Part shown: one piece after another, positions 8,755 to 17,329 of the stretch
How the letters are laid out: the number at the start of each line of letters is the position of its first letter
How positions within the stretch are numbered: the stretch's first letter is position 1
DNA from: Dongia deserti
GTDB taxonomy: Bacteria; Pseudomonadota; Alphaproteobacteria; Dongiales; Dongiaceae
Direction: 5' to 3'
Assembly: GCF_003574735.1 (NCBI RefSeq)
Contig: NZ_QORW01000004.1
Location: 124,001 to 188,000, forward strand
DNA: 64,000 nt
Position numbers and translations under genes: made by a program
The notes under the pieces: generated by a model
The model's database searches: none
What the model was told of the DNA's origin: nothing
Seen by the model: only the letters and a program-made list of their open reading frames with translations

Positions 8755-10353
8755 CTACGCCTTCCGAAAGCGGGCGCGGACCGCCTTCAGCTGGCCGTGG
8801 GCCATCTTGCGCGCCTCTTCCGAGATCGCGTAGATCAGGACGCCATACACAGCCATTCCCGTTATGACACAGAGGACGAGCGGCACGAGGGCCCTCTCGA
8901 ACTGCGGCTGAAGCACGGCCATGAGCACCCAGACGACGGCACCCATCATGAGCGACGCCAGCAGCGGCCTGGCGATCGCGCTGAGCGCGTCCTGAGGTTT
9001 CAGGCCGGAAGCGCTCCGTAGCATCCACAGCTGAAACGGCAGCGCCAGATAGGCCCGCAGCACGGTGGCCGCTGCCACCGCAAGCAGCCCGAACGGCGCC
9101 GCAGCCAATGCGAAGATGATCGTTGTGATCAACTGGAAGAGCGCGAAGGTGCGCAGCGTCGCGCCGCGGCCGAGCGCCATCAACACCGGCGAGGTGAAGC
9201 TGTTGAGCGCGTATGGCACGACCATGAATGAGAAGATCTGGACGATCTTTCCTGAGACTTCCCACTTGTCGCCGAAGAGGGCCGGAACCGCCTCTGGCGC
9301 CAGCACGCCGAGGCCCACCAAGGCCGGGCAGCTGAGCATGGCGCTCTTCGAGACCATCCAGCGATAGGCCTTGATCAGTTCGGTGCTGTCGCTTTGCAGG
9401 CGCGACAGGGTCTGCAGCGCCACCACCGTGAAGGGGTTGACGGTGCCGTGCAGGACCAGTTCGTTGGTGCGCCGCGCCGTGCGATTAAGGCCGACCGCGG
9501 CTGCACCGATCATCGAGCCGAGAATCAGGTCCATGGCCCTGCGCGGCAGCAGACTCAGGATCTGCTGCACGGCGATGTTGAAGCCGAATGCCCACGTGGC
9601 ACGGAGCTGCTCCTTCGAGAAGTTGCGGCCGGGCACCCACGGATAGGCTTGCCATGACACCAGCGTGTTGGTCGCCTCGGTCACGAGGCGCTGCACCACC
9701 AGCGCCCAGATGCCAAAGCCCGTGACCGCCGCCGCGATGCCCGCGGCGCCGCCGATCGTTCCACTGATCACGGAGCGCAGAGCCAGCGACTTGTGTCCGA
9801 ATTCGCGAAGCCGCAGCGACATGTGCGTCGCACCGAGCGCGGCAATCGGCAGCACGAAACCCAGCCCTTGCACCGGCCCGGTGGCATGGGACAGTTCCAG
9901 CATGTTCATGATCGGCGGCGCGAGCAGCAGGATCGCAAACGCCAGGACCAGCGACGAAGTCAGGTTGGTCCAGAAGACCGTATCCGCCAAGGCGGGCGTA
10001 AGCTTCTTGGCCCGTGGAATGTTCTGCACCATGCCGCCGATCGCAATGGCACGGCCGATTTCAGCCACCGCCTGCGCAATCGCATAGATGCCGAAGTCCG
10101 CAGGTGACAGCAGGCGCGCAAGGACCACAAAGACGATGAATGCGAACACCTGGTCGGACAGGATTCGCAGCACGGTCCACAGGATGGACCAGCGCGTCTT
10201 CTTCCTCAGGGTATCGTCGTAAGTAGCCGGCTGGTCGTCCAGCGGGTCGATCGGGTTCCTCAGTTCGGTGCGCCTTTTTAGTTTCTGCGGGACTGGTGGC
10301 TTGCCCGAGAGGATAGTCATGAACGGATCGACCTTGATAGTTGTCCGCGCCAT
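8755..10353 (-). CDS. Oligosaccharide flippase (Wzx/polysaccharide biosynthesis family)
   Basis: 532 residues with about a dozen hydrophobic helices and the N-terminal pattern of the polysaccharide-export MOP family (LARLLSPADFGIYAIAQA). It should move lipid-linked sugar units across the inner membrane. The stop abuts the stop of the PP-loop gene on the other strand, with no spacer. The first ~50 residues are polar and precede the first membrane segment, so the true start may be internal, for example the methionine at residue 12. It shares direction with the sulfotransferase upstream (187 bases apart), consistent with one exopolysaccharide or lipopolysaccharide group. Confidence 0.85.
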   Translation of the reverse strand: MARTTIKVDPFMTILSGKPPVPQKLKRRTELRNPIDPLDDQPATYDDTLRKKTRWSILWTVLRILSDQVFAFIVFVVLARLLSPADFGIYAIAQAVAEIGRAIAIGGMVQNIPRAKKLTPALADTVFWTNLTSSLVLAFAILLLAPPIMNMLELSHATGPVQGLGFVLPIAALGATHMSLRLREFGHKSLALRSVISGTIGGAAGIAAAVTGFGIWALVVQRLVTEATNTLVSWQAYPWVPGRNFSKEQLRATWAFGFNIAVQQILSLLPRRAMDLILGSMIGAAAVGLNRTARRTNELVLHGTVNPFTVVALQTLSRLQSDSTELIKAYRWMVSKSAMLSCPALVGLGVLAPEAVPALFGDKWEVSGKIVQIFSFMVVPYALNSFTSPVLMALGRGATLRTFALFQLITTIIFALAAAPFGLLAVAAATVLRAYLALPFQLWMLRSASGLKPQDALSAIARPLLASLMMGAVVWVLMAVLQPQFERALVPLVLCVITGMAVYGVLIYAISEEARKMAHGQLKAVRARFRKA

Positions 10354-10540
10354 CCCCCGCCACGGCCCTGGCGCGCGCCCCTGTTACCAGATCGCTCCCC
10401 GACCGGGAAGTATCCGTGGTGCCGAACAAGGATTCTAAGGATAAGCAGGTTGCCGATCTGCTCCGATGTCACAGAGATGCAACGGGAAGCGCCGGCGCTT
10501 CACGCTCTGCCTTGCGGCGACCACGCGGACGACCGTTTGA

Positions 10541-11479
10541 TCAGGCCACGAGCCGTCGCCAGAGCCGGTCCCATTTCGTGGGATGAAACTGCGGGATCGG
10601 TTCGAACGCCCTCTCCAGCAAGCCTTTCTCCGTCAGGTAGCGCTTGAATTCCGGCCAGTTCGCGACCCGATCCGAGACGTCCTTGTTCCGATCCTGCCGT
10701 GTCATGCCAAGCGCAGGATCGTCAGGCGGCAAGGTGAACGGGCCAAGGCCACAATCCTCGAGGATCGCGCAGAAACGACCAGCGACGGTGAGAGGCGACG
10801 CTGCGAGATCGGTTTCATAGGTCAGTTGATAAAACGGTTTGCCCATCGCCCAGCAAACAGCTTCCAATCGCCGGTACCAGTCGTTGCACCGCCGGCTCCA
10901 CTTCAGGAAGTGGCGAGGATCGATGCTCACCTTCATGTCCGTCGTGTCGACCTTGGTCCACTGGTTGAGACGCGCCGCCTTGCGCTGAGAGACGTAGACG
11001 TCGATTGGGCGCCGCCGGATGAAGACGATGATGGAATCGGACCTACTGATGATTGCCTTATTCACTTGGCGGACGGAGAGTTGATTCACGAAGACCTTGA
11101 ACGTCAGGATGCGCTTTTCCGGCGGCATCAGGTCCAGCAGACACTCCAACGTCAAGCCAGGATTCCGTCGAACCGCGTCGACCGTCTGCTGATTATCCGG
11201 AGCGCACGTCAGCGGCCGCCCGAGGCGCCGCGAAAACTCCTCGAGTTCAGGAGGATCCATGCGCCAGATGCGGGACGGATTGAACAGCTCGCGCCGTGAC
11301 TCGATTTCGGGAATGTTCGACAGCACCTTGGAGAGGTGATTGGTGCCGGTACGGGCGACGCTCACGATGCAAACCAGCCTGCGCGCTCCACGGCGAGCAA
11401 CATCGGCTGCTGGGCCGATTGCAGCTTCATGGATCCTGCCCGGCGATGGCCCAAACAATGGGCTGCTCGCATGTGTCAT
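10541..11479 (-). CDS. Sulfotransferase (Stf0-like)
   Basis: 312 residues. The N-terminal part has a PAPS 5'-phosphosulfate loop-like motif, VSVARTGTNHLSKVL, followed by a glutamate-rich acceptor region (ESRRELFNP), as in the trehalose sulfotransferase (Stf0) type family. The middle segment, VFIRRRPIDVYVSQRKA, looks like the 3'-phosphate binding region, with the arginine and serine expected there. It would transfer sulfate from PAPS to a sugar or lipid. The neighbourhood of a flippase and the nearby glycosyltransferase at 18.8 kb suggests a sulfated surface glycan, which is inferred. Confidence 0.8.
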   Translation of the reverse strand: MTHASSPLFGPSPGRIHEAAIGPAADVARRGARRLVCIVSVARTGTNHLSKVLSNIPEIESRRELFNPSRIWRMDPPELEEFSRRLGRPLTCAPDNQQTVDAVRRNPGLTLECLLDLMPPEKRILTFKVFVNQLSVRQVNKAIISRSDSIIVFIRRRPIDVYVSQRKAARLNQWTKVDTTDMKVSIDPRHFLKWSRRCNDWYRRLEAVCWAMGKPFYQLTYETDLAASPLTVAGRFCAILEDCGLGPFTLPPDDPALGMTRQDRNKDVSDRVANWPEFKRYLTEKGLLERAFEPIPQFHPTKWDRLWRRLVA

Positions 11480-11715
11480 GTTCTCCTGCTCCCCATCTTC
11501 CTTCGATCATTGAGCGAAATGGTTCCATGATCGTGCGACGGGAATCGTCGCATGCCCGAGGTACGGGAAAGAATGGGGAAAACACGCGTCGCGGGCTGCG
11601 GTTCCCGGCGTCCTTCGCAAGGGCGGCTGAAACCTGTCGGTAATCCCACCCGGGAGATGCCGCGCCTCCGCTCCAGCCGTGCGGCTGGGGCGGAGAGACG
11701 GCGTAGTCCTCTGCG

Positions 11716-13287
11716 TCAGATCTCGTTCTTTGCCATCCGCTCGGCGATGTATTCCGCCTGCCGGATCGCCAGTGCCACGATGGTCAGCGTCGGGTTTTCC
11801 GCCGCGCCGGTGGTGAACTGGCTGCCGTCGGAGATGAAGAGGTTCGCGATGTCGTGGGTCTGGCCGTGCTTGTTGACCACGCCGTCGCTCGCCTTCTCGC
11901 TCATGCGGTTGGTGCCGAGATTGTGCGTGGAGGGATAAGGCGGCGTCCTGAACGTCCGCACTGCGCCCACGGCCTCATACACCGCACTGCCCTGCTTGTA
12001 GGCATGCTCGCGCATCGCGATGTCATTGGCGTGATCGTCGAAATGCACGTTCGGCACCGGCAGGCCGTACTGGTCCTTCTCGGCCCGGTGCAGCGTGATC
12101 GCGTTCTTCTCCTGCGGCATGTCCTCGCCCACCAGCCACATGCCGGCCATGTTGGCATAGCCTTCCATCGCGCTGGCGAAGTCGCGGCCCCAGGCGCCGG
12201 GCTCAAGGAAAGCCGCCATGAACGGTACGCCGAGCGAGAGGGTCTCCATCTCGTAGCCGCCGACGAAGCCGCGCTCCGGCTTGTTGCCCGCCTCGTCCTT
12301 GATGATGCCGGCCATGGTGGTGCCGCGATACATGCGCACCGGCTTGTCGAAGATCGCATAGACCGATCCCGTCATGTGCCGCATGTAATTCTTGCCGACC
12401 TGGCCTGACGAGTTCGCGAGTCCATCAGGGAACTTGGCCGAGGCGGAATTGAGCAACAGCCTCGGACTCTCGATGGAGTTGCCGGCGACCGCCACCACGC
12501 GCGCCTTTTGCACATGCTGCTTGCCGTCCTTGTCGGCATAGAGCACGCCGGTCACCTTGCCCGCAGCGTTGTGCTGGATCTGCAAGGCTTGGCTGCTCGG
12601 CCGTACCTCGAGATTGCCGGTCGCCTCGCCCTTCGGAATCTCGGTATAGAGCGTCGACCATTTCGCGCCGGATTTGCAGCCCTGGAAGCAGAAGCCGATC
12701 TGCTGGCAGGCGCCGCGTCCGTCGCGCGGCTGCGAATTGATCGCCATGTTACCGGTGTGGAAGTCCTTGTAGCCGAGCTTCTTGGCGCCGGCGGCAAAGA
12801 CGCGGAAGTTGTTACTGCCCGGCAGGCGCGGAATACCATGGGTGCCGGTGACACCCAACTTGTCTTCCGCGCGGTCGTAGTACGGCTCCATCTCTGCGAG
12901 CGAGATCGGCCAGTCGAGCAGATTGGCGCCGGGAATGTCGCCGTAGATCGACTTCACCTTGAACTCATGCTCCTGGAATCGCAGCGAGGCGCCGGCCCAA
13001 TGTACCGTCGATCCGCCGACCGCCTTCACGATCCAGGCGGGCAGGCCGGAGAAATCCTTCGCCACCCGCCAGCTGCCGGACGTGGTGCGCTTGTCCAGCC
13101 AGGAGATCTGGCCGAACATGCCCCACTCGTCGTTGCTGAAATCCTCGATCTCGTGCCGACCGCCTGCCTCCAGCAGCACGACCTTCACGCCCTTCTGCGC
13201 CAGCTCGTTGGACAGCGTTCCGCCGCCCGCGCCGGAGCCGATCACCACCACCACGCTGTCGTCGTTCAGTTCGAATGTCGCGGCCAT
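11716..13287 (-). CDS. GMC-family oxidoreductase, flavoprotein subunit (gluconate/glucose dehydrogenase-like)
   Basis: 523 residues. N-terminal FAD motif IGSGAGGGTLSNELA; the C-terminal part has the catalytic HNLGTNRM region and a closing flavin segment. A cysteine-rich stretch, CQQIGFCFQGCKSGAKW, near residue 195 corresponds in position to the segment that carries a [3Fe-4S] cluster in bacterial FAD-dependent glucose dehydrogenase, so a cluster is likely. The small subunit with a Tat signal lies 15 bases upstream in the same operon, which means the complex probably rides to the periplasm with it. The usual multiheme cytochrome subunit is absent. The sugar or alcohol substrate is unknown. Confidence 0.85.
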   Translation of the reverse strand: MAATFELNDDSVVVVIGSGAGGGTLSNELAQKGVKVVLLEAGGRHEIEDFSNDEWGMFGQISWLDKRTTSGSWRVAKDFSGLPAWIVKAVGGSTVHWAGASLRFQEHEFKVKSIYGDIPGANLLDWPISLAEMEPYYDRAEDKLGVTGTHGIPRLPGSNNFRVFAAGAKKLGYKDFHTGNMAINSQPRDGRGACQQIGFCFQGCKSGAKWSTLYTEIPKGEATGNLEVRPSSQALQIQHNAAGKVTGVLYADKDGKQHVQKARVVAVAGNSIESPRLLLNSASAKFPDGLANSSGQVGKNYMRHMTGSVYAIFDKPVRMYRGTTMAGIIKDEAGNKPERGFVGGYEMETLSLGVPFMAAFLEPGAWGRDFASAMEGYANMAGMWLVGEDMPQEKNAITLHRAEKDQYGLPVPNVHFDDHANDIAMREHAYKQGSAVYEAVGAVRTFRTPPYPSTHNLGTNRMSEKASDGVVNKHGQTHDIANLFISDGSQFTTGAAENPTLTIVALAIRQAEYIAERMAKNEI

Positions 13288-13302
13288 GATTGCGATCCTC
13301 CC

Positions 13303-13812
13303 TCAGGCGTCCTGCAGCCAATCAATGTCGTCGAAGCCGCGGTCGATGTAGCCGCCGAGCTCCGCCGATGGCCCTTCGTAGCCCAGCACCTTCCAGACAT
13401 CCGGGTTGTTGTAGATGCCGACGACGCATTCGCCGCGCACGGTCTGGAACGGCGCGGAGCTCTCGATCGCCTTCAGCACCGCTTCCTGGCCAGCCTCGTC
13501 CAGCGTCTCGAACTTCTTGTCCTTGAGCGTGGCGGCACCTTCCTGCAGCGAACGCAGCAGGGCTGGGTCGCTCGCCGCCTTCTCGTCCAGCCCATGGATG
13601 ACCTTGCCGTAGATCGTATCATCCAGCATCGCGTGCGGATAAGTCGCGCGCGCCATGCGCACCAGCATCGCCGCCTCATCGCCCGTCAGTGCCTTGGTCG
13701 ACATCGCCCAGGCGCCGTTGCCGCCAATCACCAGATTGCCGCCGGCCACTAGGACGATGGCGCCCGACGTCGTCGCCAGGAAGGCGCGACGCCCCATCAC
13801 GCTCTTTGACAT
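13303..13812 (-). CDS. Gluconate 2-dehydrogenase subunit 3 family protein, Tat-exported
   Basis: 169 residues from the ATG at 13812, chosen because GGAGGAG lies 6-8 bases upstream; a longer frame to 13854 lacks one. The N-terminus MGRRAFLATTSGA plus a hydrophobic run is a twin-arginine signal. In characterised FAD-dependent sugar dehydrogenases this small subunit carries the Tat signal for export of the folded flavoprotein and stabilises it. It is immediately followed by the GMC subunit, with which it must form a complex. Confidence 0.85.
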   Translation of the reverse strand: MSKSVMGRRAFLATTSGAIVLVAGGNLVIGGNGAWAMSTKALTGDEAAMLVRMARATYPHAMLDDTIYGKVIHGLDEKAASDPALLRSLQEGAATLKDKKFETLDEAGQEAVLKAIESSAPFQTVRGECVVGIYNNPDVWKVLGYEGPSAELGGYIDRGFDDIDWLQDA

Positions 13813-13862
13813 TGTGTCTCCTCCACTTGTTTCGGCCGCGTGCACCGCGGTCATCTCTTTTG

Positions 13863-14258
13863 TCAGCGATAGCGGCCGTGCCGCTGCAGAACCTCGATCT
13901 TGTAGCCGTCGGGATCCTGGACGAAGAAGAAGCGAGCCATCAGCGTACCGTCGCGATGGAACTCCTTGATCGGATTCGGATTGAGGCCGCTCTCCGTGAA
14001 GTGCCGATGCTCGCCGTCGAGGTCCGGCACGGCGACGGCCACATGGCCGTATCCATCGCCATGCGTATAAGGCTCCGCGCGACCATGATTCCAGGTCAGC
14101 TCGATCTCGAAATCGTTCTCTGGATTGCGCAGATAGACCAGCGTGAAACCATCAAAGTCGAACCGGTCGGCCGGCTTCAGCCCGAATGCCGTGTCGTAGA
14201 ATTTCATCGACGCGTCCAGGTCGCGGACGCGGATCATGCTGTGAATGATCTTTGCCAT
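13863..14258 (-). CDS. VOC family protein (glyoxalase I-like, GloA type)
   Basis: About 131 residues with two beta-alpha-beta-beta-beta modules. The metal-ligand pattern of glyoxalase I can be followed: H in IIHSMIRV, E in FEIELTWN, H in GYGHVAVAV and E near the end in YKIEVLQ. This fits detoxification of methylglyoxal-glutathione hemithioacetal to lactoylglutathione. The start at 14258 has GGGAGAAG right upstream; the ATG at 14270 would overlap that site. It is transcribed in the same direction as the GMC pair, about 50 bases away, but a common role is not evident. Confidence 0.85.
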   Translation of the reverse strand: MAKIIHSMIRVRDLDASMKFYDTAFGLKPADRFDFDGFTLVYLRNPENDFEIELTWNHGRAEPYTHGDGYGHVAVAVPDLDGEHRHFTESGLNPNPIKEFHRDGTLMARFFFVQDPDGYKIEVLQRHGRYR

Positions 14259-14368
14259 GGCTTCTCCCAAGCTTGGCCCGAAAGTAAGCTTAGGAGCGTG
14301 GCGCGCGAGCGGGTGTTATCCGATTACTACAGAGCAGGTTCTTGCCGCACTTTGCAGTGCAGCATTGG

Positions 14369-14689
14369 TCACGCGACCTTCATTTCTTCGCTGAGGTCGT
14401 TCTGGGCAACCTGGACCAAATTCATGCCCTGGTTCTTCTCGATGAACACCGCGCAGGTCACCCGCAGCAGCGAGGTGAAGTTGCCAACTTCGCCGCGCAG
14501 TTCCAGCACTTCGTCATGCAAGGTGCTGATGAAGCGGCCGGTGGACATGCCTTCCCGCTTGGCGATCTGGTCCAGGATGGACCAGAACAGGGCTTCCAGG
14601 CGGATGCTGGTGCTGAATCCGTTCAGCCGCACGGAGCGGGTAATAGTTTGATAGATCGCAGGATCTTGGCTGGCGAACACATGACACAT
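14369..14689 (-). CDS. Ribbon-helix-helix domain protein
   Basis: About 106 residues. The middle (SVRLNGFSTSIRLEALFWSILDQIAKREGMS) has the strand-helix-helix look of the RHH_4 family found in alphaproteobacteria. ATG at 14689 is preferred since GGGAGGAG precedes it; a longer frame upstream reads through a proline/arginine-rich stretch with no such site. A DNA-binding dimer is expected. Targets are not visible. It is transcribed alone, between the VOC gene and a cytochrome c gene. Confidence 0.7.
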   Translation of the reverse strand: MCHVFASQDPAIYQTITRSVRLNGFSTSIRLEALFWSILDQIAKREGMSTGRFISTLHDEVLELRGEVGNFTSLLRVTCAVFIEKNQGMNLVQVAQNDLSEEMKVA

Positions 14690-14835
14690 GACGGCGGCTC
14701 CTCCCAGGTGAGCCCGTTTTCGGGCTTGCGCCGGCCTAGCGGGCGGGCAATCCCGCACCGGCGTTGGGGAAAAGATTAAACCCTCCCCGCCAGCAATCAA
14801 GTCGCCCTAAGTCCAAGGCGAATGGTTCGGATTGG

Positions 14836-15219
14836 TTAGCGCCGCGTCTTGAGATACTCGATAACGAGTTTGCGCTTATCCGGGTCGGCCTGCTTGTAAA
14901 GCATGACCGCGCCGGGGATAACCGATTGCGGATCGGCAAGCCAGCGGTCCAGTATGCCTTCGTCCCACACGATCCCGCTGCCGCCTGCGACGAGTGCCGG
15001 CGAATACTTGAACCCGTCGACGCTGCCCGCCTTGCGGCCGACCACGCCAAACAGATTGGGTCCCTGGCGTGGTCCCGCCCCCGTTTCCGCGACATGGCAG
15101 GTGCCGCAGGATTTCCTGAATTGCGCTTCAGCTGCAGCCAGATCGACCGGGCCGGCCGATGCTGCAGACATCAAGATCACAAGCCAAAGCATCACACCCA
15201 AACTCGGCCGGAACCGCAT
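14836..15219 (-). CDS. Periplasmic monoheme cytochrome c
   Basis: 127 residues from the ATG at 15219, which AGAGG precedes. A signal peptide covers the first ~23 residues. The single heme site is CGTCH, followed by GPNLFGVVGRKAG, the standard class I cytochrome c2-like loop, and a distal methionine candidate in PGAVMLYK. It resembles mitochondrial-type c cytochromes, but the C-terminus is short. It would carry electrons in the periplasm, possibly to the oxidase at 57-62 kb or from the GMC dehydrogenase nearby; both partnerships are inference. Confidence 0.85.
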   Translation of the reverse strand: MRFRPSLGVMLWLVILMSAASAGPVDLAAAEAQFRKSCGTCHVAETGAGPRQGPNLFGVVGRKAGSVDGFKYSPALVAGGSGIVWDEGILDRWLADPQSVIPGAVMLYKQADPDKRKLVIEYLKTRR

Positions 15220-15395
15220 GACCATCCTCTTTTGAGATGGGAGTCGTTGCCGATTCTAGCCGCGGGGAAGGAGAAACGGTGTTAGCCGCATACTACAGTG
15301 CCGCAGCCGGCAGCCTCGGAAAGTAACAGTACAATTTCCCCCTTGCGTGCCCTGACCCAGCCATGGCTGGCTCGCTCTCAGCAAGGAGTCATGCC

Positions 15396-16025
15396 ATGCC
15401 TGACCTTCACACCTGGATTTCATTCGTCGCCGCCACCGAGGCACTGCTCATCACCCCGGGTCCTACGGTCTTGCTGGTCATTTCTTACGCGCTGGCGCAG
15501 GGCAAGCGCTCCGCCTGGGCGACGGTACCGGGCGTCGCCGCCGGCGACTTCACGGCAATGGCGCTGTCCCTGGCCGGCCTCGGCGCGGTGCTCGCTGCCT
15601 CGGCCGAGTTGTTCACGATCCTGAAGCTGGCGGGCGCCGCCTACCTCATCTATCTCGGCATCAGGGTCCTGCGTGCGCCGGTGCCGGAGACGCTGGACGA
15701 GAACGCGCCGCAGGAACACGCACCGTGGCGCATCACGGCGCACGCCTATGCAGTGACGGCGCTCAATCCTAAGAGCATTGTGTTCTACGTCGCCTTCTTC
15801 CCGCTGTTCCTCAGCACCGACCTGCCGCTTCTGCCGCAAGTCCTGGTGCTCGGCACGACCTTCCTGGTGATGGCCACCATCAACGCGATCCTCTATGCCC
15901 TGATGGCCGGACAAGTGACGCGATTCCTGAAGGGCTATCGCGCGCGCAAGAACCTGAACCGTGCCGCCGGCGGCATCCTGCTGGTGACGGGCGGCTTTCT
16001 CGGCCTCGCCCGCCGGGCGGCGTGA
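15396..16025 (+). CDS. LysE/RhtB family amino-acid exporter, copy 1
   Basis: 209 residues with about six membrane helices. The family signature ITPGPTVLLVISYAL follows the first helix, and the conserved ALNPKSIVFYVAFFP is in the middle. ATG at 15396 lies 7 bases after AAGGAG. It would export an amino acid or related metabolite from the cytoplasm. It is the first of three tandem paralogues reading the same way; the second begins at the stop of this one. The three share the motif GxRxSAWAxVPGV and a basic C-terminal YRARKN stretch, so they arose by local duplication. Confidence 0.85.
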   Translation: MPDLHTWISFVAATEALLITPGPTVLLVISYALAQGKRSAWATVPGVAAGDFTAMALSLAGLGAVLAASAELFTILKLAGAAYLIYLGIRVLRAPVPETLDENAPQEHAPWRITAHAYAVTALNPKSIVFYVAFFPLFLSTDLPLLPQVLVLGTTFLVMATINAILYALMAGQVTRFLKGYRARKNLNRAAGGILLVTGGFLGLARRAA

Positions 16026-16033
16026 GCGCAGCC

Positions 16034-16663
16034 ATGCCCGACCTTCACATCTGGATCGCCTTTGTCATCGCGGCCGAGGCGTTGCTGATCCTGCCTGGCC
16101 CCACCGACATGGTGGTGGTGAGCTATGCCCTCACCCGCGGCCGGCGCTCCGCCTGGGCCAGCGTGCCGGGTGTGACACTTGGCGATGCGACCGCGCTCGT
16201 TCTCTCGCTGCTCGGCTTGGGCGCGGTGTTGATGGCCTCGGCCGAGCTGTTCAACGCGCTCAAGATTGCCGGCGCGATCTATCTCATCTATCTCGGCATC
16301 AAGACCTGGCGCGCGCCGGTACCGAAAACGCTCGAAGAGGATGCACCGCTGAAACGCGGCGGCTGGCGCATCATGGCGCATACCTACGTGGCGACCGCGC
16401 TCAATCCCGGCGGCATCGTGTTCTATGTCGCGTTCTTCCCGCAGTTCCTCAGCGCCGACAAGCCGCTGCTGACCCAGGTCGCCATCTTCGGTGCAACGTT
16501 CATCGTCATGGGCACGGTCAACTCGATCCTGTATGCGACGCTGGCACTCCAGGTGCGGCGCTTCGTCCGCAGCTACCGCGCGCGCAAGAACATGAACCGG
16601 GCGACCGGCGGCTTCCTGATCGCGATGGGCGGCCTGGTGGGCTTGGCGAAGCGTGCGGCGTGA
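16034..16663 (+). CDS. LysE/RhtB family amino-acid exporter, copy 2
   Basis: 209 residues from the ATG at 16034; a GTG at 16022 that overlaps the stop of copy 1 (GTGA) is an alternative and would couple translation. Motifs: ILPGPTDMVVVSYAL, SAWASVPGVTLGD, ALNPGGIVFYVAFFP and the basic YRARKNMNRATGG. It is closer to copy 3 than to copy 1 (for example IKTWRAPVP and IAMGGLVGLAKRAA are shared almost exactly). Aspartate in place of the hydrophobic residue after PGPT sets copies 2 and 3 apart from copy 1 and may reflect a different substrate. Confidence 0.85.
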   Translation: MPDLHIWIAFVIAAEALLILPGPTDMVVVSYALTRGRRSAWASVPGVTLGDATALVLSLLGLGAVLMASAELFNALKIAGAIYLIYLGIKTWRAPVPKTLEEDAPLKRGGWRIMAHTYVATALNPGGIVFYVAFFPQFLSADKPLLTQVAIFGATFIVMGTVNSILYATLALQVRRFVRSYRARKNMNRATGGFLIAMGGLVGLAKRAA

Positions 16664-16675
16664 GAAGAGAGACGG

Positions 16676-17305
16676 ATGCCTGAACTCCACACCATGGGTG
16701 CCTTTGTCGCGGCCGCTATCTTGTTGCTGGTCATGCCCGGCCCGACCGATACGCTGGTCGTGAGCTATGTCTTGACCCGCGGTCGCCGCTCGGCCTGGGC
16801 GAGCGTTCCCGGCGTGGCGCTCGGCTATATCACGTCGCTCACCTTGACCCTGCTCGGTTTGGGTGCCCTCCTGATGACCTCCGCCGAGTTGTTCAACGCA
16901 CTGAAGATCGCCGGTGCTTTCTATCTGATTTATCTCGGCATCAAGACCTGGCGCGCGCCGGTGCCGGAGACCCTGGACCACGATGGCCGGCTGGCGCGCG
17001 ACAAGTGGCGCATGCTGACGCAGGCCTTTGTTGTGACCGCGCTCAACCCGGCCGGCATCATGTTCTATGTGGCCTTCTTTCCGCAGTTCATCGACGTCGA
17101 TCGGCCGCTCCTGCCGCAGATGGCCGCCTTGGGAGCGTGCTTCGTCGTCCTCGGCACACTCAACTCCGCGCTCTATGCCACGCTCGCCGCGCAGGTGCGC
17201 GGCTTCATCCACAGCTATCGCGCCCGCAAGAACATCAACCGCGCAACCGGCGGCGTTCTGATCGCCATGGGCGGCATGATCGGCCTCGCCAAGCGCGCGG
17301 CGTAG
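16676..17305 (+). CDS. LysE/RhtB family amino-acid exporter, copy 3
   Basis: 209 residues, the last of three tandem exporters, 12 bases after copy 2. Signature MPGPTDTLVVSYVLTRG; conserved ALNPAGIMFYVAFFPQF; basic YRARKNINRATGG. All three copies are the same length, so none shows truncation. The next gene, a PLP enzyme of the cysteine desulfurase fold, starts 24 bases after the stop and probably shares the transcript, which hints that the exported compounds are products or toxic substrates of that enzyme; this is inference. Confidence 0.85.
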   Translation: MPELHTMGAFVAAAILLLVMPGPTDTLVVSYVLTRGRRSAWASVPGVALGYITSLTLTLLGLGALLMTSAELFNALKIAGAFYLIYLGIKTWRAPVPETLDHDGRLARDKWRMLTQAFVVTALNPAGIMFYVAFFPQFIDVDRPLLPQMAALGACFVVLGTLNSALYATLAAQVRGFIHSYRARKNINRATGGVLIAMGGMIGLAKRAA

Positions 17306-17329
17306 TCAAGACAGTTGGAGGGCCCATCG

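Noticed and set aside
15935-17212. Long minus-strand frame across two exporter genes
   Set aside because: Its internal repetition only mirrors the duplicated exporters on the other strand.
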